Source: Iodidimonas muriae
GTDB lineage: Bacteria; Pseudomonadota; Alphaproteobacteria; Sphingomonadales; Rhodothalassiaceae
Assembly (NCBI RefSeq): GCF_014647255.1
Contig: NZ_BMOV01000011.1
Coordinates: forward strand, 1-64,000
Length of the DNA stretch: 64,000 nucleotides
Reading direction: 5' to 3'
Each line of letters begins with the position of its first letter. Within the stretch, counting starts at the first letter, position 1. Both the position numbers and the translations under genes were made by a program. This document shows positions 37,123-46,710 of this stretch, in pieces. The notes under the pieces are model-generated. The model worked only from the letters and a program-made list of their open reading frames with translations, did not search any database and was not told the DNA's origin.

Positions 37123-37893
37123 ATGAGCACCTCAGCACGCATTGCCTTCATCGCCAGCGACAGCCCCGAGGCCCAGGCTTCTTTGGATGAACTGAAGGCA
37201 CTCTATGGCAATATTGCCCCCGATGATGCCGATGTGATCGTGGCCTTGGGCGGTGATGGCTTCATGCAACAAACCCTACACAAATCCATCCATCGCCCAC
37301 TTCCGATTTTCGGCATGAACCGGGGCACGGTGGGGTTCTTGATGAACCAGTTTTCCACCACCAATCTACCGGACCGGCTGGCACAGGCTGATAGCTTTAC
37401 CCTGCATCCCTTGCGTATGCGCGCCTTTGGGCCAGAAGGGGATGTGAAGGAATATCTGGCTTTCAATGAAGTGGCCTTGCTCCGCGAAACACGGCAAGCC
37501 GCCAAATTGCGTATCACCATTGACGGCAAAATGCGGATGGATGAACTGGTCTGCGATGGTATTCTGGTAGCCACAGCAGCAGGCAGCACCGCCTATAATC
37601 TTTCGGCCCATGGCCCCATTCTGCCTATTGGCAGCGATTTATTGGCGCTCACCCCCATCAGCGCCTTTCGTCCGCGCCGCTGGAGGGGGGCTCTATTGCC
37701 CAGCGATTCGCGGATCATGTTCACGATTTTGGAAAACCGCAAACGGCCCGTATCCGCAACGGCGGATTTCCATGAAGTGCGCGATATTCGTGCAGTGGAA
37801 ATAGAAGAAGACCGCTCTATAAGCATGACCTTATTGTTCGATCCGGAACATAATCTGGCCGAGCGTATCTTGCTGGAACAATTCGTTCATTAA
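37123..37893 (+). CDS. nadK: NAD kinase
   Basis: A 256-residue kinase that makes NADP from NAD. The GGDG motif is at residues 43-46 ([13 protein letters not shown]), and [11 protein letters not shown] and [19 protein letters not shown] follow. It has the short C-terminus of alphaproteobacterial NadK. The start at 37123 skips a frame to 37093 that has no ribosome site. It starts 84 bases after moaA, on the same strand. Confidence 0.95.
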   Translation: MSTSARIAFIASDSPEAQASLDELKALYGNIAPDDADVIVALGGDGFMQQTLHKSIHRPLPIFGMNRGTVGFLMNQFSTTNLPDRLAQADSFTLHPLRMRAFGPEGDVKEYLAFNEVALLRETRQAAKLRITIDGKMRMDELVCDGILVATAAGSTAYNLSAHGPILPIGSDLLALTPISAFRPRRWRGALLPSDSRIMFTILENRKRPVSATADFHEVRDIRAVEIEEDRSISMTLLFDPEHNLAERILLEQFVH

Positions 37894-37938
37894 AAACCCG
37901 CCATCGCAAAGAACACGCCATCCACTGGCGCTTCCCGC

Positions 37939-39729
37939 TTATCCGCGCTCGGTCTCTTCGTCCTTGGCCAAGGGCAGCATCACGGTGAATTTTGACCCTT
38001 TGCCATCTGCGGATACCAAGGACAGATCGCCACCCATCAAGCGGGCCAGTTCCTGGCTGATATGCAGGCCCAGCCCTGCCCCCTCGCTTTTGCGGCTATA
38101 AATGGTGTCGGTCACCTGTTGGAATTTTTCGAACACCTTTTTCTGCATATCCGCAGGAATACCGATCCCGGTATCCCAAATGGTCAATGCGGCCATATCC
38201 TCCATGATTTCGAGTTCGGCCCCGACCTTGCCGCCTTCGGGGGTGAATTTGATGGCATTGGTCATCAAGTTCAGCAAAATCTGTGTTGTGCGGCGATCAT
38301 CGGCCATAACCACCACATCATCCGTCAACCGCAAGCCGGAAATATCCACATTACGGTCCTTGGCCCGCATTTTCACAAGGCTGACCGCTTGATGCAGTTG
38401 ATCTTTCAAAGACAGGCGTTCAGGATGAATGGTTACCCCATCGCTTTCCAGAACAGCCACATCCAGAACATCATTGATCAAGCTCAGCAAATGTCGCCCG
38501 GCCCCGCTGATATCACGGCTATAGCTGCGATAATGATCGTTAATCTCGCCAAACATGGCCATATCCATGCTTTCGGCAAAACCGATGATCGCATTCAAGG
38601 GCGTCCGCAATTCATGGCTCATGGCCGCAAGAAATTCGTTCTTGGCCCGCAAAGCACTTTCCGCCTGCACCGACGCAATATCCAGTTCAAGATTTTTGCG
38701 GATCAATTCTTCCAGAGTTTCCTCCAGATTGCGCTGCATCAGGCTGGCGCGCATGGTGTCTGCATGGGCTTCGGTAATGTCCATCCCGGCACCGCGGAAC
38801 CCCATAAAGGCACCGCTTTCCGGATCAAAAATCGGCACACCGGACAAGCTGCACCGGCGAATGGTCCCGTCTGCCGCCTCGATTTCAATATCCACCCCGC
38901 GAAAGGCTTTCCGTTCTGCCATGGCATCGCAAAGCCGCTCTGTCAGCTTGGGATCACATTCCGCATGGCCAAGCTCGGCAAGAGGACGCGCATAAAACAG
39001 CGCAGCCGGAAAGCCGGCACTGGCCGCAAATCGTTCGGATAAAAGGGTCAGGCACCCATCGCGGTCGGTTTCCCAAAACCAATCCGATGTGGCGCGGGCA
39101 AAATCATTGAACCGGCGCCGCGCCAGGACGGCATCACGACGCACGCTGATTTCTGCGGTGAAATCGGTATAGCTTCCCGCAACGGCAATGCTATTTCCAT
39201 CCTCATCCCGCACGGGGAAATGCCGCCCACGCCAGCAACATGGCCGCCCATCAAAAGACAGCCATTCTTCCGTCAGAACCGGCTGCCCCGTCTGAATAAC
39301 CCGCTCGACTACGGCTTGATGCGCCGCAGGAATAAATCCGCCCGTTTGCGCAGCACCCGGGCCGGGTAGCCGATCGTCACAACGGGAAACCAGATCGCCA
39401 TAAGCCGCATTGCTATCGCTGAACACCCCTTCAACGCTCACCAGATAAAAAGGCAAGGTTTCATCGATGATCATCCGCCCTTGCAGGGCTTTCAAACTGT
39501 CATTGGCGGCAACAAAAGGCGTGTCGGGGCGGGGCTGTGTGTGCGCGCTGCGATCTTCATCTTTGGGTGCTGGCACAGCCACCGCGATTTGGGCCGGAGC
39601 CATTTGTTGAACCTGCGCATGCGCTTGGGCCTGTCCGTTATTGCCGCGCATATGCCGCGCCCATGCGGATAGATCCGCTCGCCCGAAAGAATGCCCCAAA
39701 GACTGGACTGATTGCTTTTCATCCGACAT
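37939..39729 (-). CDS. PAS-domain sensor histidine kinase (DivJ/PleC-like group)
   Basis: A 596-residue soluble kinase. A low-complexity N-terminus (Ala/Gln/Pro-rich, residues ~25-75) is followed by two PAS-type sensor regions (roughly 80-190 and 205-325), a coiled linker and a HisKA domain. The phospho-His is near residue 371 (AAMSHELRTPLNAIIGFAES). A HATPase domain with N, G1 (WDTGIGIP) and G2 (GAGLGLHIS) boxes follows. The H-box matches the alphaproteobacterial kinases that feed CtrA signalling, but PleC or DivJ identity is not proven. It overlaps the upstream DUF2336 gene by 11 bases and lies between nadK and flagellar genes. No transmembrane segment is seen. Confidence 0.9.
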   Translation of the reverse strand: MSDEKQSVQSLGHSFGRADLSAWARHMRGNNGQAQAHAQVQQMAPAQIAVAVPAPKDEDRSAHTQPRPDTPFVAANDSLKALQGRMIIDETLPFYLVSVEGVFSDSNAAYGDLVSRCDDRLPGPGAAQTGGFIPAAHQAVVERVIQTGQPVLTEEWLSFDGRPCCWRGRHFPVRDEDGNSIAVAGSYTDFTAEISVRRDAVLARRRFNDFARATSDWFWETDRDGCLTLLSERFAASAGFPAALFYARPLAELGHAECDPKLTERLCDAMAERKAFRGVDIEIEAADGTIRRCSLSGVPIFDPESGAFMGFRGAGMDITEAHADTMRASLMQRNLEETLEELIRKNLELDIASVQAESALRAKNEFLAAMSHELRTPLNAIIGFAESMDMAMFGEINDHYRSYSRDISGAGRHLLSLINDVLDVAVLESDGVTIHPERLSLKDQLHQAVSLVKMRAKDRNVDISGLRLTDDVVVMADDRRTTQILLNLMTNAIKFTPEGGKVGAELEIMEDMAALTIWDTGIGIPADMQKKVFEKFQQVTDTIYSRKSEGAGLGLHISQELARLMGGDLSLVSADGKGSKFTVMLPLAKDEETERG

Positions 39730-40858
39730 GACGCAATTCCTCCAACGCCATCTGATAGGCGTTGTCCCTTTGCCAATATTGCAGCGCCCCACGCGCATTC
39801 ACGCTCGACACCCGATCGAACAGATCGAGAATACCCTTCAACGCCCCGGGGCCGCGCGCCTTCGCCCCTTCCCGTGCCTGACTGATCAGCAAATATACCG
39901 AGGTAAACTGGGCGCGTTCCATGCCAATGGCCTTGGCCAGAATGGCTAGGCTTTCGCCGCCCGTATCATTGAAAATACGCCATGCGGTCCGGAAATCCAC
40001 ACAGCCCAATTCCGCAAGGCCCGCCACAAAAACCGCAATCCGCTTCTGGCGCAGGCAGCCCAAAAGAAATTCTACCGTCAGATCGCCAGTTTCAGACAGG
40101 CGGTGCACCAGCCTTTGCGCCTTGATATACGCGCCTTCCGATGTTTTTTGCTGGGCGATCAAGCCGCGTGATGCTTGCCGCATGGCATTATCGACCACCA
40201 ATGGGTCCACATCGAAATCGCTGACAATTTTTTTGCGCAGCGCCGCCGCCACCCACCAATACATGCGGTAAGCCAGTTCCGAAGGCAAATCTTCCCGATT
40301 GAGCAATGGCTCTTGAAAGCGATCCACCCGACGGGATTCCGCCACCAGATATTCCATGGCACGCTGCGACAGGCTGGCATCCGCATTGCGTAACAAAGCC
40401 TCGATCACATCCCCATTGCCATATTCCACCAAGGCATTGGCCACATCTTCGCTCACCTCGTCACGCAAGGCGATCACCAATCGATGCTCATCGGTACGCA
40501 TCCGAATGACCTCGATCAGATCGGTATCATGCAACAGCTTGCTTTTTTCCAATAAAGGCCGGGCGACTTCGATTTCATCATTGGCAAGAAGGCGCACCAC
40601 ATCGGGCAGGTCCACATCGGTTTTGGCAAAAAAATCGGCCAATTCCTGACGCAGACTCTTTTCCACGGTCCGCACCAGCTTGACCATGATGTCCGACATC
40701 AAGGCGCGCTCATGCTCGCTCAGCCTGCCTTCCTCTGAGAGGAACAGGTCCGTCATATTTTCAAATAACTGGCGACGAGCCTGCGCCGTCTTTTCGCGGG
40801 CAAGCAAAACCAGTTCGTGAATACGGTCACCCATCTGCAGCTTGTTTATAACACCCAC
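39719..40858 (-). CDS. DUF2336 family protein
   Basis: A 379-residue all-alpha protein of the DUF2336 family, a set common in alphaproteobacteria and of unknown function. The repeating helical pairs (ELADFFAKTDVDLPDVVRLLANDEIEVARPLLEKSKLLHD) look like HEAT-type repeats, and the C-terminal part has RQKRIAVFVAGLAELGCVDFR. It overlaps the PAS kinase by 11 bases and so is probably co-translated with it. A perfect TTAA-N7-TTAA box lies about 80 bases upstream. The start may be GTG at 40858 or ATG at 40834. Confidence 0.85.
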   Translation of the reverse strand: MGVINKLQMGDRIHELVLLAREKTAQARRQLFENMTDLFLSEEGRLSEHERALMSDIMVKLVRTVEKSLRQELADFFAKTDVDLPDVVRLLANDEIEVARPLLEKSKLLHDTDLIEVIRMRTDEHRLVIALRDEVSEDVANALVEYGNGDVIEALLRNADASLSQRAMEYLVAESRRVDRFQEPLLNREDLPSELAYRMYWWVAAALRKKIVSDFDVDPLVVDNAMRQASRGLIAQQKTSEGAYIKAQRLVHRLSETGDLTVEFLLGCLRQKRIAVFVAGLAELGCVDFRTAWRIFNDTGGESLAILAKAIGMERAQFTSVYLLISQAREGAKARGPGALKGILDLFDRVSSVNARGALQYWQRDNAYQMALEELRHVG

Positions 40859-40939
40859 CTAAAGCCATTATGCCCCCGCTGGATGCCCCCCAGATTATTA
40901 TTTATCCAGACTTAACCAGATTAGCCTGCACTTGGGGAA

Positions 40940-40954
40940 TTAATAAAGGTTTAA
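40940..40954 (-). promoter_or_regulatory. CtrA binding box (TTAA-N7-TTAA)
   Basis: TTAA at 40940-40943 and TTAA at 40951-40954 with exactly seven bases between match the CtrA consensus core; the following base is T where the full consensus has C. It lies 82 bases upstream of the DUF2336 start, between that gene and the flgL 3' end. A TTAACC half-site also occurs about 38 bases further upstream within the same gap. Confidence 0.65.
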
Positions 40955-40979
40955 TTATCAAAGAGCTTACAGATGCTTA

Positions 40980-41903
40980 TCACAAGAAGTTCAACAAACT
41001 TAGCCGTGATAAAGTGCCGATGGCCTGAAAAGACGCTTCCAGCGCTACCTGATCTTGATTCAAGCGTGTGATGGCTTCGGCCAGGTTCACATCTTCCACA
41101 TCCGAAACAAATTGCTCGAAGAACACTTCGGCATCGGCATGTTGTTCGTCCACCGTTGCCAACCGTCCTGCCACAAGGCCATTGCGTGTTTGCGCCGATT
41201 GCGCTTGATCCACAGCCTGATCGATTTGCGCCATTTCCCGAATCAGGAAATCTTCCTGCGCCGCTGTCAGTTGCCCATCAAGCGGCCCGTCCGGACCGGC
41301 ATTGAATTCGGCAATCCGTTTGAAGCTGGCCATCAATTCCAGCGCCACATCATCTGCCACCTGGCCAAATTCCAGCGTCACACCTTCCGCAACCAGAGCC
41401 TGTTTCTTTGCGCCATCATTGGCAAAGGCATCTTGCGGACTGACTAGGGGAACAAGATCCGAGAGATTAGTTACGGTCAATGGCGATTGATCCGTTTTTG
41501 CGCCACCAAAGATATAAGAGCCGTTCAATTTGGTGTTCAAAGCCGAGCTGACCAAACCGAATGTCTGCTCGATAAACGGGGTAAACCCTTGGGCATTTCC
41601 TTGGCCCACCGTAGAAACCAGCGTGCTTTTCAGCTCCCGTGCGGCATCCACAATAGAGGTAAGCTGCGCATCATAGACATCCACACTGCGCTGAACATTT
41701 TGCACGGTGCTGCGAAAGGATTCCACGCCCGAACGCGCCTGTCTGGCGCTCAATGCCTGCTGGATATCGGGGCCAAGACTTTGAAAATCATTGGCCTTCT
41801 TGCCCGTAGAAATCTGCTGCTGGACCGTAAACAAGCGCTCTTGATTGCGCATGGTATTTTGCAACAACAAGGAAGATTGGCCAAAACTTGAAATGCGCGT
41901 CAT
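40980..41903 (-). CDS. flgL: flagellar hook-filament junction protein FlgL
   Basis: A 307-residue flagellin-like protein. The N-terminal helix (MTRISSFGQSSLLLQNTM, QQQISTGKKANDFQSL) and the C-terminal helical end with QVALEASFQAIGTLSRLSLLNFL have the coiled D0/D1 pattern of FlgL/HAP3, which joins the hook to the filament. The central part shows GSYIFGGAKTDQ, a common HAP3 motif. It lies 11 bases after flgK. Confidence 0.95.
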   Translation of the reverse strand: MTRISSFGQSSLLLQNTMRNQERLFTVQQQISTGKKANDFQSLGPDIQQALSARQARSGVESFRSTVQNVQRSVDVYDAQLTSIVDAARELKSTLVSTVGQGNAQGFTPFIEQTFGLVSSALNTKLNGSYIFGGAKTDQSPLTVTNLSDLVPLVSPQDAFANDGAKKQALVAEGVTLEFGQVADDVALELMASFKRIAEFNAGPDGPLDGQLTAAQEDFLIREMAQIDQAVDQAQSAQTRNGLVAGRLATVDEQHADAEVFFEQFVSDVEDVNLAEAITRLNQDQVALEASFQAIGTLSRLSLLNFL

Positions 41904-41914
41904 GATGTTTCGTC

Positions 41915-44029
41915 CTAAACCGCGTTGAGGAGCGTGTCGTAAAGCTCTTGAACCGACGACAAAATCCGCGCCGCCGCATTATAGGAATTCTGGTAAATCA
42001 CCAGATTTGCCAGTTCCTCATCGATATTGACGCCGGACACACCCTGTTTGCGTTGGTCCAGCTCCACTTCCAAAGAGCGCGTATCATCGGCAGCGGCGCT
42101 GGCACGATTTGCCAAATCTCCAAAGCTGCCCAAAACCGCGCCATTAAGGCCCGCAAGGGTACGCTGTTGCGCCGATAAGCCACCGGCCGCCGACATGGAA
42201 ATCACTGCACTGCCCCGCTCTTGCAAGGCCAGCGCACCGCTTTGATCGCCAACGGACAGGGCAACCGAACCAACCCCGCCAGACAGATCAACCCGCGCCG
42301 TTGCCAGCGTTTGAGAATTGCTGCCCAAATCCTGATCCAACCCGAAATCAACGGCGGCTTCAGCCCGATAACGGGCGCCAACGCCGAACAATTGGCCAAA
42401 GCCTATGCCGCTGCCATTGGCATTGGTGGTGTCATTCTTCACCGTCAGCACCATGCCCTTTTGTGGACCGGTAGAGGTGGTGATCAATTTGCCATTGGCA
42501 TCCAGCGAAACGGAAAACAAGCCGCTCAGATCCGTATCCAGCGCACTGACGAGATCGCCATAAGTGGGATTTCCCGTGGTATCCAGCGTGACCGTACGAA
42601 GCTCTTTCCCCAAGGCATCACGAACCACGAACTCCACGGTTTCTCCGGCCCCGAAACCGTGGGCATCGGTTGCTTTCACACCGGTTTCAAACAGGCCCGA
42701 CGACCGCCCTGTCGCCAGATCATTCATGCCAAAGAAATGCGAAAATGATCGTCCGGCCCGATCGCTGCTATTGGCCGGATCTTCGGAAATGGCCACACCA
42801 TTGGCGGTATTGGTGGCGCTGATGCTCATCTTTCCATCGACAAAGCTCAGAGTGCCTGCCCCGCCCAGACCCGCATTCACCGCCGTCACCATATCGGCTA
42901 AGCTGTCTGCGGGATTGGCATCGAAATCATATGTGGTGGTCGCCACAACCCTGTTATTGGCGTCCAGAATGGAAAAGCTTGTGGTTCCAGTGAAATTATG
43001 AGGGTCCGTTCCCGCAAAAGGCGTGGTCGAGCCCGTGAGACTGTTCGGCGCTGGAACGGCACTGTTCAGATTATGCACCGCATTCATTTCATCGCCAACC
43101 CGCGCCGCCAATTCCCCCAAGGATACCGAAAGATCCACAAGGTCTTTATCGCGCATATCCAGCAAACCGCGCAAAGCCCCGCCGCGAATATCGCCATCAA
43201 TCGGGCGTTGCGGGCCTTTCAACTGGTCCGACTGCAAATCCACCAATTGCAAGGTTATGGGGGGAAACTCGGTTGCCGCGCTCACCCCGCCGGGGCTGCT
43301 ATAAGCGAGATTGAAAAAACCCGCCCGCGTGACAAGCTGCGTGCCGGACAAGGTGGATACATTCACCGTGCCATCGCTGTTCTCTGTCACCCGGATATCA
43401 ATATTGCTGGCCAGAACTTCCAACGCGGCCTGCCGTTCGTTTTCCAGGCCGCCGGTTTGTCCGCCCGTGGTGGTTTGCTGGTTAATCTTTTCATTCAAAT
43501 CATGAATCTGGCGGATGGCATCATTGATCCCGCCAATACGCGATTCAATTTCGATGCTGGCGCTATTACGCAAATCCTGCACCGTATCCGCCACCCGCGA
43601 CAGTTCGTTGGCATAACTTTCAAAGTCCGACAAAAACTGCTGTCGGGCCACGCCATCCGCCGGAGCCAAAGTCAGATCCGCAAGGGCGGCAAACACCGTG
43701 TTCATGCGCCCGGCCAGATTGCTTTCGGAATCGGGCGGCCCTAAAGAGGCTTGCAACCGGTCATGCAAGCTGTTGATCGCTTCGGCCCGCGCACTGTCCG
43801 AGCGTGCTTCCAGAATCGCCCCTTCCAAAAAGCGATTGACCACCCGTTCGATGGTTTCCACTTTCACACCGATGGTGCGATCATTTTGCACATCTGCCGC
43901 CACATTCACCCGCTCACGGGCATAGCCCGGGGTGTTCACATTGGCGATATTGGTTCCGGTGACACGCAGCGCCTCTTGGCTGGTGAACAGGCCGCTCAAG
44001 GATGTGGAAAGAATACCTCCTAAAGACAT
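41915..44029 (-). CDS. flgK: flagellar hook-associated protein FlgK
   Basis: A 704-residue HAP1. The N-terminus has the rod/hook family motif (SGLFTSQEALRVTGTNIANVNTPGYARERVNV). The C-terminal helical end is ELANLVIYQNSYNAAARILSSVQELYDTLL. The long middle with many Asp/Asn/Gly strands is the variable outer domain, somewhat longer than in enteric FlgK. It is exported through the FliI-driven apparatus and forms the hook cap. It is upstream of flgL, in the usual order. Confidence 0.96.
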   Translation of the reverse strand: MSLGGILSTSLSGLFTSQEALRVTGTNIANVNTPGYARERVNVAADVQNDRTIGVKVETIERVVNRFLEGAILEARSDSARAEAINSLHDRLQASLGPPDSESNLAGRMNTVFAALADLTLAPADGVARQQFLSDFESYANELSRVADTVQDLRNSASIEIESRIGGINDAIRQIHDLNEKINQQTTTGGQTGGLENERQAALEVLASNIDIRVTENSDGTVNVSTLSGTQLVTRAGFFNLAYSSPGGVSAATEFPPITLQLVDLQSDQLKGPQRPIDGDIRGGALRGLLDMRDKDLVDLSVSLGELAARVGDEMNAVHNLNSAVPAPNSLTGSTTPFAGTDPHNFTGTTSFSILDANNRVVATTTYDFDANPADSLADMVTAVNAGLGGAGTLSFVDGKMSISATNTANGVAISEDPANSSDRAGRSFSHFFGMNDLATGRSSGLFETGVKATDAHGFGAGETVEFVVRDALGKELRTVTLDTTGNPTYGDLVSALDTDLSGLFSVSLDANGKLITTSTGPQKGMVLTVKNDTTNANGSGIGFGQLFGVGARYRAEAAVDFGLDQDLGSNSQTLATARVDLSGGVGSVALSVGDQSGALALQERGSAVISMSAAGGLSAQQRTLAGLNGAVLGSFGDLANRASAAADDTRSLEVELDQRKQGVSGVNIDEELANLVIYQNSYNAAARILSSVQELYDTLLNAV

Positions 44030-44258
44030 GATCCAGCCCTCCGCAGCTCCGCCAATGGGCAGATTTTGCCGGACAGATGTGGCCAGACATGGCAGTGAAC
44101 GCGCGCCTTGGACAGGAAGCGAAGCGCCTTGTCATCCTTGATATATGGCTCTGATCTCATAGCTCATGGCCTTTGCGACTGCATATTCTCGCATAGACAC
44201 AAGCAAGCTTCGTGCCAAACAATAGCACAAAGAGAGTGTTGGAACGGGGAAAGGGCGA

Positions 44259-45395
44259 TCAGCCGGTGATGGTGGCTTCCACGATCCGATGCCGTTTGAA
44301 CGGAATGGCGCCCATACGGGTGATAACGGCATTGACAGGATGATTGTCTTCCAATGTCCAGCCAAGCTCCACCCAATCGATCCCCATCTCGTCGAGACCA
44401 TGGGAAATGCCAACACACATGGCGGTGGCAAGCCCGGCATAACGGCGTTTTTTCTGCACCGCCTTACGCATGCCCATCAATGGCAATTTCGCACTATTGG
44501 GCGACCGCACCTTGATGCGCCAAAGCAATTTCAACAGATTGACTGGCCCAAGCCGCCCATCAAAATCACGGATCACTTCATTCAGATTGGGAATACAAAT
44601 GGCAATGCCGACAGGCTCGCCATCAATCTCTGCAATCAGAGCCAATCGGGGATCAAGGATGAAGCGGAATTCTTCAACTGCTTTGGCGAATTCTGCATCG
44701 GTCCAGGGCACATAGCCCCAATTGTCGCGCCACGCATCATTGAACACGCTACGGACCACAGCCATTTCTTCATCAAGGCGGCTTTTATCGATCCGGCGAA
44801 TGCGCACCTCGGGTAATGTCACGGTCAGATCATAGGCTTTTTGCGCCCGCGCGGGCAGATTGCCGCATTCATAACGCCAACTGATGATTTCCTTCACCTT
44901 TTCAAAACCGGCAGAGTGAAGCAGGCCCGAAAGATAAGGACGGTGATAAGGCGTCAACATCATGGACGGGGCATCAAAGCCCTCTATCATCACGCCAATT
45001 TCTTCGTTCACCCCCAAAGAAAATGGTCCCCGCAACCGGGTCATGCCTTTGCTGGCGACCCACTCTTTTGCTGCGTCCAGCAAGGCTGTAGCCACTTCCT
45101 GGCTATCCACCACATCGAAACAGCCGAAAAAGCCGGTTTTGTCGTCGTGTTTTTTCAGATGCTCATGACACACCTGTGCCGAGCATCGCCCCACCATCCT
45201 GTCGCCGGACCATGCCGTGAAAAACATAACGTCAGCGTGCTTGAAAAACGGATTATGTTTAGGGGAAAGGCTTTTGCGGATTTCCGTTTTCAAAGGGGGC
45301 GTCCAGCCCGCGTCATCCCGATATAGCTGGTTGGGAAAAGATAAAAACGGCTCCATCGCCTCACCGGGCAGATGCTTACGAATCTCGATCGTCAC
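44259..45395 (-). CDS. GNAT-like N-acetyltransferase (YghO-type)
   Basis: A 378-residue protein of the YghO/DUF-type acyltransferase group. Two GNAT-like halves are seen: an N-terminal half with AEHHFFKHADVMFF-like FKHADVMFFTAWSGDRMVGR, and a C-terminal half with KRRYAGLATAMCVGISHGLDEMG and the end VNAVITRMGAIPFKRHRI. The substrate is unknown. The GTG at 45395 with GGGAG upstream is preferred over the longer frame to 45443. It reads opposite to tRNA-Leu's flanking genes only in spacing, as both lie on the minus strand. Confidence 0.78.
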   Translation of the reverse strand: MTIEIRKHLPGEAMEPFLSFPNQLYRDDAGWTPPLKTEIRKSLSPKHNPFFKHADVMFFTAWSGDRMVGRCSAQVCHEHLKKHDDKTGFFGCFDVVDSQEVATALLDAAKEWVASKGMTRLRGPFSLGVNEEIGVMIEGFDAPSMMLTPYHRPYLSGLLHSAGFEKVKEIISWRYECGNLPARAQKAYDLTVTLPEVRIRRIDKSRLDEEMAVVRSVFNDAWRDNWGYVPWTDAEFAKAVEEFRFILDPRLALIAEIDGEPVGIAICIPNLNEVIRDFDGRLGPVNLLKLLWRIKVRSPNSAKLPLMGMRKAVQKKRRYAGLATAMCVGISHGLDEMGIDWVELGWTLEDNHPVNAVITRMGAIPFKRHRIVEATITG

Positions 45396-45627
45396 GAATG
45401 AAAACACTCCCGTCAGGCAAAAACACTGCGTTAACAAAGTCACACAGCGCCGATCCCGAACAGTGCGCAGTCAACTCGCATTCGGTCCAGTTTTATTTTA
45501 CAAAAAAGTGAGAAAAGTGATCGTTGTTTTGAATTGTTTTTGGGGAAACGTGTATTGTCCGGCATATCCGCACCCAAGCGATCAATGTGATACTTTCGGG
45601 GAAAGCGGAGTGGAAATACAGGAAAAG

Positions 45628-45715
45628 TGGTGCCCGCTGCCGGACTCGAACCGGCACAGCCTAAAGGCCGAGGGATTTTAAGTCCCTTGCGTCTACCAAT
45701 TCCGCCAAGCGGGCA
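45628..45715 (-). tRNA. tRNA-Leu (anticodon TAA)
   Basis: The minus strand gives acceptor TGCCCGC/GCGGGCA, anticodon stem GGGA/TCCC with loop CTTAAAA (anticodon TAA), a long variable arm (CGGCCTTTAGGCTG) and a T-arm with GTTCGAGTC. CCA is encoded (45628-45630). The 88-base length fits a class II tRNA. The gap 45396-45627 upstream of the acetyltransferase start holds nothing else that I can identify. Confidence 0.97.
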
Positions 45716-45782
45716 CGCGGCACTCCTATGCCACAGCCTGCCCCTTGAGAAAAGACTTGAAGCACCAATTCTTTGAGAAAAA

Positions 45783-46553
45783 TTATCCTTCGCGGGGATC
45801 ATCCACGGGCGTGACCCCGAACCTCGAAACCACCGATTTGATGTCCTCTATCACCTGCTCGATCCGCTTTTCATCGGTCGATCGCACCACCACATGCAGC
45901 CCCACACGTCCTTCGCGATAATAGGGATAGCTGCCGATCTGCACATCTTTGGCGGCATCTGCAATGCGCCCCAGATCGCCCGCCAAAGCACTTTCCGGCA
46001 TTGGAACCGTAAGGCTTGCGGACCGCATGGGGGCGCCTCCATCCAGGCTATGGCGCAGGCTTTCCAGCATGGCCTTCATAATCAGCGGCACACCGGCCAA
46101 CACATAGACATTGTCCAGCTGAAAGCCCGGCGCGACACTGATGGGATTGTCGATCAATGTGCCACCCTCGGGGATACGGGCCATGCGCCTGCGGGCTTCG
46201 GTAAATTCCCCTTTGGGATAATGGGCTTTTAAAAGCCGTACTGCCTCCGGATGGTCTATAAGCGGCACATCAAATGCCTTGGCAATGGCATCGGCGGTGA
46301 TGTCGTCATGGGTTGGCCCGATGCCGCCAGTGGTAAAGACATACCGAAACCGTGACCGACACTCATTGACAGCCGCGATGATTCGCTCCGTCACATCCGG
46401 CACCACCCGCACTTCGTCCAAACGCACCCCTTGCTCGTTCAGCCATAAAGCCAGCGTTGCGGCATTGGCGTCTTTCGTGCGCCCCGACAAAATCTCGTCA
46501 CCAATCACCACCAAGGCGGCTTTTACAGGGGATTTCAGCTTATCCGGCATCAA
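45783..46553 (-). CDS. competence/damage-inducible CinA-like molybdopterin-binding domain protein
   Basis: A 256-residue protein with the MoCF (MoaB/Mog-like) fold seen at the N-terminus of CinA. Segments are ALVVIGDEILSGRTKDANA, FTTGGIGPTHDDITADAIAKAF and PISVAPGFQLDNVYVLAGVPLIM. The C-terminal amidohydrolase (PncC) half of full CinA is missing. Such short forms are common in alphaproteobacteria. They may act as an ADP-ribose-type pyrophosphatase in NAD recycling, though this is not shown. It lies 67 bases from tRNA-Leu and is divergent from the M28 peptidase. Confidence 0.9.
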   Translation of the reverse strand: MMPDKLKSPVKAALVVIGDEILSGRTKDANAATLALWLNEQGVRLDEVRVVPDVTERIIAAVNECRSRFRYVFTTGGIGPTHDDITADAIAKAFDVPLIDHPEAVRLLKAHYPKGEFTEARRRMARIPEGGTLIDNPISVAPGFQLDNVYVLAGVPLIMKAMLESLRHSLDGGAPMRSASLTVPMPESALAGDLGRIADAAKDVQIGSYPYYREGRVGLHVVVRSTDEKRIEQVIEDIKSVVSRFGVTPVDDPREG

Positions 46554-46710
46554 AGGCGCTCCAGCGGTTTTCGCTTTGAACAGATATGGAAGGAAACAAC
46601 CATAGGGTCAGGATAGTCGCCAACCGGTCTTTGATTCAATAGATGGCGCATTGATTGCATCTGCGCCATTGTTTAGCGTGAAGCCAAATATGGGGAAAGA
46701 ACAGCAACAC

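Noticed and set aside
38062-39042. 326-residue plus-strand open frame
   Set aside because: Antisense of the PAS kinase; no recognisable domain.
44030-44258. sigma54 promoter upstream of flgK
   Set aside because: Several TGGC and TGC words occur, but none has the GG-N10-GC spacing needed.
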